In this document: one piece after another, positions 42,522 to 50,980 of the stretch
Layout: each line of letters starts with the position of its first letter
How positions within the stretch are numbered: position 1 is the first letter of the stretch
Source: an uncultured Eubacteriales bacterium
GTDB lineage: Bacteria; Bacillota; Clostridia; Christensenellales; CAG-314
NCBI GenBank assembly: GCA_948938605.1
Contig: CARAIG010000086.1
Coordinates: 1 to 64,000, forward strand
DNA length: 64,000 nucleotides
Reading direction: 5' to 3'
Made by a program: the position numbers and the translations under genes
The notes under the pieces: generated by a model
What the model saw: only the letters and a program-made list of their open reading frames with translations
What the model was told of the DNA's origin: nothing
Databases searched by the model: none

Positions 42522-43727
42522 ATGAACATTTTAAAAAAACTCGGTTGCAGAATATATCAACATACATTATATATCGGTATGGCGTTTATGCCTTGGCGCG
42601 AACCCAAAATACTGGGCGGACAGGACAGTTTTGTCAATGCTGTGGATTTTATGGCAAACAACGGTGTTAAACGTCCGCTTGTTGTTTGCGACAAACCTGC
42701 ATTGGAACGCGGAGCTTTGCAACCGTTTTTCGACAAAGCACAAGGTATACTCGATTACGCCGTATATGACGGCGTTTTGCCTAATCCCACTGTCGAACAG
42801 GTGGAAACGGGACTTGCCGTATACAAGGAACACAACTGCGACGGCATATTGGCATTCGGCGGCGGTAGCGCAATGGATTGCGCTAAGGCTATCGGTGCAA
42901 GAGTCGTCCGTCCCCAAAAAACCGTTAACCAAATGAAAGGACTGCTTAAAGTCGGGCGTAAACTGCCGCCGTTTTTTGCAGTGCCTACTACGGCGGGTAC
43001 CGGTAGCGAATGTACGGTGGCGGCGGTTATAACCGACGAAAAAACGCATTTAAAGTATCCCGTTAACGACTTTAACCTTATACCGCATTACGCTATACTC
43101 GACCCTAAACTTACTTCGAGTTTACCGCCGTTTTTAACAGCAACTACCGGAATGGACGCATTAACGCACGCTGTCGAAGCTTATATAGGACGCGGTAACA
43201 CGCGCAAAACCAAACGTCAAGCGGAACAAGCCGTAAAACTGATTTTTGACAATTTGTACGAAGCCACTGTTAACGGAACAAACCTTGATGCACGCGACAA
43301 TATGCAAAAGGCTGCGTATCTTGCGGGACTTGCGTTTACCCGCGCTTATGTCGGTTATGTCCACGCGTTAGCGCACGCTTTGGGCGGTAAGTACGGTATA
43401 TCTCACGGTTTTGCCAATGCCGTACTGTTACCTGTTGTTTTGGACGAATACGGCAAGTCCGCTTACAAACCGCTTGCCAAACTTGCGCGTTTAACGCACT
43501 TGGCGGACAAGTCCGACGGTAATGAAACTGCGGCTAAAAAATTTATCGATGCAGTGCGCGAACTAAACGGACGCTTGTCAATTCCGTCGACGTTTGAAGG
43601 TAAAATTGCCGAACAAGATTTTGACGAACTGGCGCAGCACGCGGATAAGGAAGCAAACCCGTTGTATCCCGTACCAAAACTGATGAACAAAAACGAACTT
43701 AAACAGATCTATTACAAAGTACTATAA
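42522..43727 (+). CDS. Iron-containing alcohol dehydrogenase
   Basis: 401 residues, group III Fe-ADH. NAD(P) binding: ILAFGGGSAMDCAKAIGA; then PTTAGTGSECTVAAVI, MDALTHAVEAYIGRG and HALAHALGGKYGISHGFANA, which holds the metal-binding histidines. It reduces aldehydes to alcohols or the reverse; the specificity (butanol, lactaldehyde or other) is not predictable. No Shine-Dalgarno site is seen, and a TAAAAT at 42510-42515 lies close to the ATG. It is followed 2 nt later by rsmA. Confidence 0.95.
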   Translation: MNILKKLGCRIYQHTLYIGMAFMPWREPKILGGQDSFVNAVDFMANNGVKRPLVVCDKPALERGALQPFFDKAQGILDYAVYDGVLPNPTVEQVETGLAVYKEHNCDGILAFGGGSAMDCAKAIGARVVRPQKTVNQMKGLLKVGRKLPPFFAVPTTAGTGSECTVAAVITDEKTHLKYPVNDFNLIPHYAILDPKLTSSLPPFLTATTGMDALTHAVEAYIGRGNTRKTKRQAEQAVKLIFDNLYEATVNGTNLDARDNMQKAAYLAGLAFTRAYVGYVHALAHALGGKYGISHGFANAVLLPVVLDEYGKSAYKPLAKLARLTHLADKSDGNETAAKKFIDAVRELNGRLSIPSTFEGKIAEQDFDELAQHADKEANPLYPVPKLMNKNELKQIYYKVL

Positions 43728-43729
43728 TT

Positions 43730-44563
43730 ATGGATGTAAAACAAATTTTAAAAGAACAAAATTTCCGTTTTAACAAACAGTTCGGGCAAAACTTTTTGAC
43801 GGATAGGGAATTGTTGAACGACATTGTGTCCGACGCAATGGTGCAGGACGGCACGGTATTGGAAATCGGTGCCGGCGCGGGGACGCTCACCCGCGAATTG
43901 TCTTCGCGTGCCGACAAGGTCATTGCTTTTGAAATAGACCGTAACCTTGAAAGCGTGCTTAAACTGACGTTAGCCGATTGCCCGAACGTTCAAGTGGTAA
44001 TAGGGGACATTATGCGCTACAAAATGAGCGAAATCGAAGTGCTGTGCGGCGGTGCGTTTAAACTTGTTGCCAACATTCCTTACTACCTTACAAGTCCGCT
44101 TATTATGATGTTTGTGGAAAAAAGCGCAAACGTTCAGTCTATGACATTAACAATACAAAAGGAAGTTGCCGAACGTCTTGCCGCCCGTCCCGCAACAAAG
44201 GACTACGGCGCTATAACCGTTGCCGTAAACGCCGTTGCAGATGTGACTTTAACCCGAATACTCAACCGCGAATTGTTTTACCCCATTCCCAACGTAGACA
44301 GCGCAGTAGTGCGTATCGACATCAACCGCAATAAATACGATATTCCAAACAAAGCGCTTTTCCGCAAAACCGTTAAAACGGCGTTTGCAATGAGGCGTAA
44401 AACGTTAGTAAACAACATTATGGTAGGTTTTAAAACCGACCGCGCCGCTGCCGAAAGCGTACTTTGTTCAATGAATTTGCCGTTAACTTGTCGCGGCGAA
44501 GAATTGTCTGTCGAACAATTTGTCGCACTTAGTAACGAATGTGAAAAGCGCGGATTTAATTGA
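43730..44563 (+). CDS. rsmA: 16S rRNA dimethyladenosine transferase
   Basis: 277 residues, the KsgA/RsmA family. It dimethylates the two adjacent adenines in the 3' terminal helix of 16S rRNA. Motifs: FGQNFLTDRELLNDIV, VLEIGAGAGTLTREL (SAM binding), AFEIDRNL and the catalytic ANIPYYLTSPL (NIPY). The ATG is 2 nt after the ADH stop with no separate ribosome site, so translation is probably coupled. Confidence 0.97.
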   Translation: MDVKQILKEQNFRFNKQFGQNFLTDRELLNDIVSDAMVQDGTVLEIGAGAGTLTRELSSRADKVIAFEIDRNLESVLKLTLADCPNVQVVIGDIMRYKMSEIEVLCGGAFKLVANIPYYLTSPLIMMFVEKSANVQSMTLTIQKEVAERLAARPATKDYGAITVAVNAVADVTLTRILNRELFYPIPNVDSAVVRIDINRNKYDIPNKALFRKTVKTAFAMRRKTLVNNIMVGFKTDRAAAESVLCSMNLPLTCRGEELSVEQFVALSNECEKRGFN

Positions 44564-44623
44564 AAAACTATACCTACAATGCAATAATTTAAACAATCGT
44601 TGCATTGCATATTTAATACAATT

Positions 44624-45907
44624 ATGATTAAACTTGACCTAACAGCAAAATACGTATTAGCCGTATCGGGCGGCGTTGATTCGATGACGATGTTGCATAT
44701 GTTTTCGTCCCTTTCGCCGCGCCCTGATTTTTGTGTCGTGACAGTTAATCATAACATAAGAGACAATGCACAATCGGATTGCGATTTTGTCGAAAACTAC
44801 TGCAAAAAGTTGAATGTAAAATGCCGTACGGTTTTTGTCGACGTCCCTGCTTATGCAAAGGAAAACAAAATATCCGAGGAAACTGCTGCCCGTATATTGC
44901 GTTATCAAGCATTGGACGGCGAGCCTTGCGATTTTATTTGTCTTGCACACCATATGGGTGACAACGCCGAAACGGTACTAATGCACATTTTGCGCGGGAG
45001 CGGTTCTAACGGCGCTTGCGGAATACGTACGCAAAAAGGTAAATATGTCCGTCCTTTACTGGATATGACGCGCGAACAAATACTCGAATACGCCGCTAAA
45101 AATAACGTTCCGTATGTGCACGACAGCACAAACGACGAAACAAAGTACACGCGCAATTTTATACGTCTTAACGTATTGCCGTCTCTTAAAAAACTCAACC
45201 CGAATGCCGAAAGGAGCATTGCCCGTTTTGTCGAAAACGTTGCGGAAGATTGCGATTACTTGGACAGTCTTGCCGATGTGTCAAGCGTGGAATTTGCCCC
45301 TATGCTTGCGCGCATACCCATTGCATTGTTAAGGCAACCCAAACCCGTATCCCAACGTATTATATACAAAGTGTTTAACCGTCTAGGCGTATACAAGGAT
45401 ATTGAAAAAACTCATATAACGGCTTTAATCGACCTTGCAAGGGGCAACGGCGGACGTCAAGTCAATTTGCCGTTCGGCTTTGTCGCAGTTTGTGACTACG
45501 ATTTTGTCACAATCGAACAGTCCTACAATATCCTTGTTGACGAGTTCGAAATACCATTTGCGACGGGCAAAACGGTAACGCCGATAGGCATTGTCGAAGT
45601 TGGCAAAACGGAAAGCAAAAACGCTTTGCGGTTCGATTTAAACAAACTGCCAGACGGTTGCGTGTTTAGGTTGAAACGTCAAGGGGATACCTTTACCAAA
45701 TTCGGCGGCGGAACAAAGCAACTGAAAAAATATTTAATAGACAAAAAAATTCCGCAAAGACTGCGCGAAAGGTTACTGCTTATAGCAAACGGCAGCGAAG
45801 TTTACGCAATATGCGGAGTGGAAATATCCGATAAAATTAAGACTGACGACAAGTCGGATATTTATTACCTAACTGTAACCGACGGAGGAACGGATGAAAA
45901 ATTGTAA
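44624..45907 (+). CDS. tilS: tRNA(Ile)-lysidine synthase
   Basis: 427 residues from ATG 44624. An in-frame ATG at 44600 is too far from any signal and adds a non-family extension. The PP-loop reads AVSGGVDSMTML. It continues with VNHNIR, the LAHHMGDNAETVLM block and a C-terminal domain with DRRKRGD-like RLKRQGDTF. It adds lysine to C34 of tRNA-Ile(CAU), changing its decoding from AUG to AUA; essential. It overlaps hpt by 14 nt, a pairing conserved in Bacillota. Confidence 0.96.
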   Translation: MIKLDLTAKYVLAVSGGVDSMTMLHMFSSLSPRPDFCVVTVNHNIRDNAQSDCDFVENYCKKLNVKCRTVFVDVPAYAKENKISEETAARILRYQALDGEPCDFICLAHHMGDNAETVLMHILRGSGSNGACGIRTQKGKYVRPLLDMTREQILEYAAKNNVPYVHDSTNDETKYTRNFIRLNVLPSLKKLNPNAERSIARFVENVAEDCDYLDSLADVSSVEFAPMLARIPIALLRQPKPVSQRIIYKVFNRLGVYKDIEKTHITALIDLARGNGGRQVNLPFGFVAVCDYDFVTIEQSYNILVDEFEIPFATGKTVTPIGIVEVGKTESKNALRFDLNKLPDGCVFRLKRQGDTFTKFGGGTKQLKKYLIDKKIPQRLRERLLLIANGSEVYAICGVEISDKIKTDDKSDIYYLTVTDGGTDEKL

Positions 45908-46436
45908 CGAAATTAAATCGATAATGTTTTCCGAACAGCAGATACAAGAGCGTATCGAACAAATGGCAAAGCAAATTGCCGTCGATTACGCAGGTCGCCG
46001 TCCGCTTGTTATAGGGGTATTAAAGGGCGCGTGGATATTTGTTGCCGATTTGCTCCGTTCACTGGAACTGCCTGCGGACGTGGACTTTATTTGCGCGTCC
46101 AGTTACGGCGGGGGTACAACTACGACGGGCGAACTGACGTTGTTAAAGGATATAACAATGGATTGCCGCCGTCGCGACGTATTGTTGGTGGAAGATATCA
46201 TCGACAGCGGAATAACGCTGTCCCGTTTAAAAGATATGATGATTGAACGCAAAGCAAAAAGCGTTAACATTGTTACGCTTTTAAGCAAGCCGTCCCGTCG
46301 AAAGGTTGACGTTGACGTCAAGTACGTCGGTTTTGAAATCCCCGACGAATTTGTCGTCGGTTACGGAATGGATTACGACGAACGTTTTAGAACATTGAAT
46401 TATATAGGCGTGTTAAAGGAAGAAGTGTACAAATAG
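45894..46436 (+). CDS. hpt: Hypoxanthine phosphoribosyltransferase
   Basis: 180 residues. The PRPP-binding signature VLLVEDIIDSGITLS is intact. Other family parts are LVIGVLKGAWIFVADLLRSL, DFICASSYGGGT and DEFVVGYGMDYDERFRTL. It salvages hypoxanthine or guanine to IMP or GMP. Its ATG has GGAGG and lies 14 nt inside tilS. A terminator follows. Confidence 0.96.
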   Translation: MKNCNEIKSIMFSEQQIQERIEQMAKQIAVDYAGRRPLVIGVLKGAWIFVADLLRSLELPADVDFICASSYGGGTTTTGELTLLKDITMDCRRRDVLLVEDIIDSGITLSRLKDMMIERKAKSVNIVTLLSKPSRRKVDVDVKYVGFEIPDEFVVGYGMDYDERFRTLNYIGVLKEEVYK

Positions 46437-46505
46437 TTATTAGCGGTAACTGTAAATTAACGTGCATAATCAGTGTAGTTAATTTGTAGCAATGCTTGCA
46501 ATATA

Positions 46506-46536
46506 AAAACGGCTTGAACATATTTCAAGCCGTTTT
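46506..46536 (+). terminator. Terminator of the tilS-hpt operon
   Basis: 13-bp stem AAAACGGCTTGAA / TTCAAGCCGTTTT with a 5-nt loop and a T-tract. Confidence 0.9.
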
Positions 46537-46690
46537 TTTGTTTGTGTGATAAAAGATATTGTCGACATTTTTTAATAATTCGACAATAAATGCATTTTGC
46601 CGCATATCTTAGTATAGTTAACATTGTTCGCCATATAATACGCATTAATTGCAAGTTTTAATTGTGTGGCAACCGACATTGGGGGATATT

Positions 46691-47578
46691 GTGTTTTTAT
46701 ACAAAGACTTATTGAGCGAAGTTCAACAGTTTTGCGATCATGGCGTGGAAACGGGGATAGTGGGGGAAAGCGAACTCAACCAAACTATTCCGTACATATT
46801 TGTGGGACAAAAAAACGGCAATTATATGATAGTGCAGTCGGCTATTCACGCACGGGAACATTTGACTGCGCTTGTTGCCGTTTGTCTTGCCAAACGACTT
46901 TTGTCCAACAAGGATTTGACTTTAAACGGCGGCATATATTTTGTACCTATGGTTAATCCCGACGGAGTGCGTCTTTGTCAAGAAGGAACGGAATGGATCG
47001 ACAACCCCGAACAAAAAGAGTACTTACTGTCGCTTAACGGCGGCAGCCGCGACTTTTCGCTTTGGAAGGCAAATGCTAAGGGAGTTGACTTAAACGTCAA
47101 TTTCGATGCCGATTGGGGAAAAGGTGATCAAAACGTCTTTCAACCTGCGCCGCAAAACTACGTGGGCGAATACGTCGAATCGGCTCGCGAAACGCAAGCG
47201 TTGGTGGAGTTTACCAACTTAGTAAAACCGATAGTAACTTTGTCCTACCACCTTAAAGGGGAACAAATATATTGGCAGTTCGACCAAGACGATGACCGCC
47301 TTGCGCGCGACAGGCAATACGCCCAAGCAATTTCCGCGTATACAAGTTACGAACTTGTGTCGGGACAGGGAAGCGTAGGCGGTTACAAGGATTGGTGCAT
47401 AAGAGAGTTTAAAATACCGTCGTTTACAATCGAAGTAGGCTCGGATCAGTATCCGCATCCCTTTCCGTACAGTCAACTGTCGGCAATCATAAAGCAAAAC
47501 GAAGACCTGCCCCGAAGGCTGCTCAACACCGTTGTCCGCGATAAGGAAAAAATGGAAATGACTACGTTTAATCGGTAA
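46691..47578 (+). CDS. M14 family zinc carboxypeptidase
   Basis: 295 residues from GTG 46691, chosen because GGGGG precedes it. Upstream in-frame codons lack a ribosome site. Zinc ligands are His53 and Glu56 (IHAREHLTAL) and His187 (SYHLKGEQIYW); the catalytic Glu248 sits in FTIEVGSDQYPHPF. The DLNVNFDADWGKGDQ segment is typical of the gamma-D-glutamyl-(L)-meso-diaminopimelate endopeptidase group, which trims peptidoglycan peptides. There is no signal peptide, so it may recycle muropeptides in the cytoplasm. Confidence 0.88.
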   Translation: MFLYKDLLSEVQQFCDHGVETGIVGESELNQTIPYIFVGQKNGNYMIVQSAIHAREHLTALVAVCLAKRLLSNKDLTLNGGIYFVPMVNPDGVRLCQEGTEWIDNPEQKEYLLSLNGGSRDFSLWKANAKGVDLNVNFDADWGKGDQNVFQPAPQNYVGEYVESARETQALVEFTNLVKPIVTLSYHLKGEQIYWQFDQDDDRLARDRQYAQAISAYTSYELVSGQGSVGGYKDWCIREFKIPSFTIEVGSDQYPHPFPYSQLSAIIKQNEDLPRRLLNTVVRDKEKMEMTTFNR

Positions 47579-47691
47579 CGTCAATTTATTAAATTTATTG
47601 GCGGTCTAAGTATAATTGCTTGCAAAACGTTAATCTTAGTATTTAATACTGTTATGTAACATAAATATCCGTTTTTGATATGATGCAACGT

Positions 47692-47700
47692 GGGGGGGGG
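47692..47700 (+). repeat. Nine-base G homopolymer in AT-rich DNA
   Basis: Run of nine G, about 95 nt upstream of the membrane protein gene at 47795. Such a tract is prone to slipped-strand length change. It may also be a sequencing-sensitive spot. Confidence 0.9.
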
Positions 47701-47794
47701 TACCGTAAACGGCAAAATTAGGGTAAACAACATTCATTTATTTGCATTTTATAAACATTATCAATCGAAGTAATGTAAATGATATAGGTTGGAT

Positions 47795-48256
47795 ATGCAA
47801 TATTTGCCGTCTTTAACCTCTGCCGAAACAGAGATTACAATCGAACAACTTGATAAAGTTGCCAGGACGCTTAACGAAAAAATTAAAAGTTTCGTTAAGC
47901 TTTTCGGCGTTATTTTAAGTTGGATTGTTTTCAATATTATCGTTTCGTTGTTTTTTAACCGTACGCGCAGCATATCGCTTGACGTGTACCGTATGATTTC
48001 CGAAGGCTTGCGCAATTTATCTACGCAAGACATATTTTTTGTAATAACTTTATTATTTGACGACAAAATCAGTTGCATCATTTCAATGGCAATAGTTTTT
48101 GTTTTAGAAATATCGTTTATTATTAAAATTTTGTACAACGGTCAAATCGGTATTATAAAAGCAGATATCGACACACACAATAAATCCGTTCAACATAAGC
48201 CCCAAAGCGGAGCTTATGTCGTTTCGTATAAATTACAAGTAGCCTTTTTGGCTTAA
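47795..48256 (+). CDS. Small membrane protein, unknown
   Basis: 153 residues from ATG 47795 (a TTG two codons upstream is possible). A polar N-terminal region (residues 1-35, probably helical) is followed by a hydrophobic segment (about 37-58) and two more (about 78-92, 100-122). The C-terminal tail is hydrophilic. No family is recognised. The end of the gene overlaps a small inverted repeat (ATAAGC/GCTTAT). There is no strong ribosome site. Confidence that it is real is moderate: codon use and the membrane-helix pattern support it. Confidence 0.55.
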   Translation: MQYLPSLTSAETEITIEQLDKVARTLNEKIKSFVKLFGVILSWIVFNIIVSLFFNRTRSISLDVYRMISEGLRNLSTQDIFFVITLLFDDKISCIISMAIVFVLEISFIIKILYNGQIGIIKADIDTHNKSVQHKPQSGAYVVSYKLQVAFLA

Positions 48257-48408
48257 AACCGAATATAGGGTTGTTCTTTTACGCAGTAGGAATTGCGGCT
48301 TTTAGCGACCGAATTTTTGTGTTGTTTTTGACGAAAAATGTCAAAATATTTTGACGTATTTAGTCAAAAACTTTTAAAATTCCGTTTAAAGGACAATCGG
48401 TAAATGTA

Positions 48409-48468
48409 AATCCGTTTAATTGTGCAAACTATACGTAATTAACGTATATGTTTCGAACGGATTTTTTT
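48409..48468 (+). terminator. Long hairpin before the ABC operon
   Basis: AAATCCGTT / AACGGATTT outer arms with an inner ATACGT/ACGTAT pair, then TTTTT. It could end the upstream small gene, or be an attenuator-like leader for the operon starting at 48494. Confidence 0.5.
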
Positions 48469-48493
48469 AATGCAAAAAAACTGACGGTGGAAT

Positions 48494-50980
48494 ATGACAA
48501 CATACTTTATTACGGCAACGGCAGTATTTGTAGTAATGGCAGGCGTAGGCGTGGTCTTGTACAAATTTGCCAACAAGCATTTAAACTTAATATTTAGGAT
48601 TATTTCGGTGCTGCTCGGCGCGTTGTATATTTACCGTTATTGCAGCGGCAGCGAAAATATTAATGGCATATACAACCTTACCGTTTCGCGCGGGTTCGAA
48701 ACAAAAGCGCAGTTAGCGTTCGGCTTGTTTCAAATATGGTTTGGTTTTGCAGGCGAACTGTTTTTGTGTATGTATCCGTTTTTCCGTAAATCTGTAAAAT
48801 ACTTAGATTTGTTTGCAGGTTGTTTTGCGGTGGTGTTCATCGTTAACTTTGCAGGAATGGGCAATCACGTCCTTGCCGTCGAAGGCGCGCAAGCATTGAC
48901 GGAAGTTACCGCACGCGGTGTAATGATTGCAGTGGAAACGGGGCTTTGCTTGGCATATACGGGGTTGGCGCTTGCAATGTGGATTTACGAATACGTCAAG
49001 TCCAAACGCCAACGTCAAGGCGAAGCAAATTTTGTCGACGTTGCCGCAACAAACGCCTTGGAACAAGCAACGGAAGCGGACGTAAGCGAAATTACCGTTC
49101 CGCAAAAGTTGAGCGAAGACGAAATTGCGCAACAGCAATCCGAAGCAAAACTCGCCGCCCGCCGCGAAAAACTTGCTTGGGTGTGGCCGACGCTTGCGGT
49201 AATAGGCATCATAATTTGCACAATGCCGTACTATGCTCCGCAGCTGTTGTTCAGCCCCGAAAAATACGGAATGAAGGTCATTGACCTAAATATGTACCAC
49301 CGTTTGTACATCTATCCAATTGCTATCATTCCCGTAGTGCTTTATTTGCTTTTAAGGGACAAGTCGTACGAAACAAAGCGGTTTGTATTGCTGTACTACG
49401 CATTGGCAATTTTAAACGGAATAATGTTAAGCCACAAGTTCATTCACTTTGCAGGAAACGGTTGGGTAACTTCATTGCCGCTGCACTTGTGCAATACTGC
49501 GTTGTATGTTACTCCGTTGTGCTTGACGTTCAAGGCAAAGCGCGTATTCTACTTTACCTACTTTATAAACGTACTCGGCGCATTCCTTGCAATTACAATG
49601 CCTAACTACGGATTGGAAGGCTTTGGCGGTTCGTTTATAGTATCGGGAACGATCGGGTTCTTTTTCGATCACTATCAAGCGTTTTTTATGCCGTTGTTGG
49701 TTGTCGGACTGGGTATATTTAAACGCCCCCGTTGGAAAGAGTTTTGTTATTCGCTAGTAGGTTTCGGCGCGTATTACGTGTTAATGCTAGTACTTAACGG
49801 CTGGTTTACAAATTACAATCCTAACGTAGACTACTTCTTTATCAACAGCGACTTTGTCGCCGATAAATTAGGCACTTGGGCGGAAAACTTGCGTAACATC
49901 AAATGGGAGTTCGACATTAAAGACTTACACTTTGTGTACTACCCGGTATACCAATCGCTGTATTTTTTGGTTTATGTTGCAATGTCGTTCGGAATGTGGT
50001 TCTTGTACGAATTGGGTTACAGCGCAATTCAAGGTTGGCAGGATATTGCAGCGCGCAACCGCAAAATCAAGGTTGACCAATTGGCGTTGGAAATCAAACT
50101 TAACGGCAGAAATATAGAGGAGCCTATCAATATGGAAAACGAAAATAAGCTTATTCTTAAAAACTTTACAAAGCGTTACGGAAAAAGCGACGTATACGCC
50201 GTTAAAGACGCTAATTTGGAAGTTTGCGGCGGACAAATATTCGGCTTTTTAGGACCGAACGGCGCAGGTAAGTCGACCATTATTAAAAGTATAGTGGGCA
50301 TACAAACAATAACAGACGGCGCAATCGAAGTTTGCGGATACGACGTAAAGACGCAAAGCGTGCAGGCAAAACGTCAAATAGGTTTTGTTCCCGACCATTA
50401 TGCATTGTACGAAAAGTTAACCGCGCGCGAGTATATCAATTATATTGCCGACTTATATGACGTAAGCAAGGAAGACCGCGAAGAACGTTTAAACCGATTT
50501 ATAGAATTGTTCGAATTCCAAGCGGCGATAGACAATCCGATTAAAACTTATTCGCACGGAATGAAGCAAAAGGTTACAATTATGTCGGCGCTTATACACA
50601 ACCCCAAGGTTTGGATATTGGACGAGCCGTTGACGGGACTTGACCCCAACAGTATATTCCAAGTTAAGGAATGTATGAAACAGCACGCCGAACAGGGCAA
50701 CATTGTATTTTTCAGCAGCCACATTATCGACGTAGTTGAACGCATTTGCGACCGTATAGCAATAATCCGTAAGGGGCAAATTCAATGCGTGCGCGACGTT
50801 GCGGACATTGAAAAGACCGAGGAAAGTTTGGAAGCGTTTTATATGCAGGTTATAAACGGGCACGAAGTTAACCCCATAGCGGTAGACGGAGCAAAGAGCG
50901 AAGATGCCGCGCAGGATAAACCCGTTAAGAAAAAGTGGTTCGGCAAAAAGAAAGCGCAAGACAAGGAGAACAAAAAATAA
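48494..50980 (+). CDS. YwaF-like membrane protein fused to an ABC ATPase
   Basis: 828 residues in one frame. Residues 1 to about 545 are polytopic: about five helices to residue 170, a Gln/Glu/Ala-rich cytoplasmic linker, then a YwaF/TIGR02206-like block with SLPLHLCNTALYVTPL and at least six helices. Residues from about 550 form a complete ABC ATPase: GPNGAGKST (Walker A, from residue 587), YSHGMKQKV (signature), VWILDEPLTGLDP (Walker B) and SSHI (switch His). An internal ATG at 50132 (residue 547) is preceded by GAGGAG nine bases upstream, so a stand-alone 282-residue ATPase may also be made. Genes for a permease and two secreted proteins follow. The substrate is unknown. Confidence 0.88.
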   Translation: MTTYFITATAVFVVMAGVGVVLYKFANKHLNLIFRIISVLLGALYIYRYCSGSENINGIYNLTVSRGFETKAQLAFGLFQIWFGFAGELFLCMYPFFRKSVKYLDLFAGCFAVVFIVNFAGMGNHVLAVEGAQALTEVTARGVMIAVETGLCLAYTGLALAMWIYEYVKSKRQRQGEANFVDVAATNALEQATEADVSEITVPQKLSEDEIAQQQSEAKLAARREKLAWVWPTLAVIGIIICTMPYYAPQLLFSPEKYGMKVIDLNMYHRLYIYPIAIIPVVLYLLLRDKSYETKRFVLLYYALAILNGIMLSHKFIHFAGNGWVTSLPLHLCNTALYVTPLCLTFKAKRVFYFTYFINVLGAFLAITMPNYGLEGFGGSFIVSGTIGFFFDHYQAFFMPLLVVGLGIFKRPRWKEFCYSLVGFGAYYVLMLVLNGWFTNYNPNVDYFFINSDFVADKLGTWAENLRNIKWEFDIKDLHFVYYPVYQSLYFLVYVAMSFGMWFLYELGYSAIQGWQDIAARNRKIKVDQLALEIKLNGRNIEEPINMENENKLILKNFTKRYGKSDVYAVKDANLEVCGGQIFGFLGPNGAGKSTIIKSIVGIQTITDGAIEVCGYDVKTQSVQAKRQIGFVPDHYALYEKLTAREYINYIADLYDVSKEDREERLNRFIELFEFQAAIDNPIKTYSHGMKQKVTIMSALIHNPKVWILDEPLTGLDPNSIFQVKECMKQHAEQGNIVFFSSHIIDVVERICDRIAIIRKGQIQCVRDVADIEKTEESLEAFYMQVINGHEVNPIAVDGAKSEDAAQDKPVKKKWFGKKKAQDKENKK

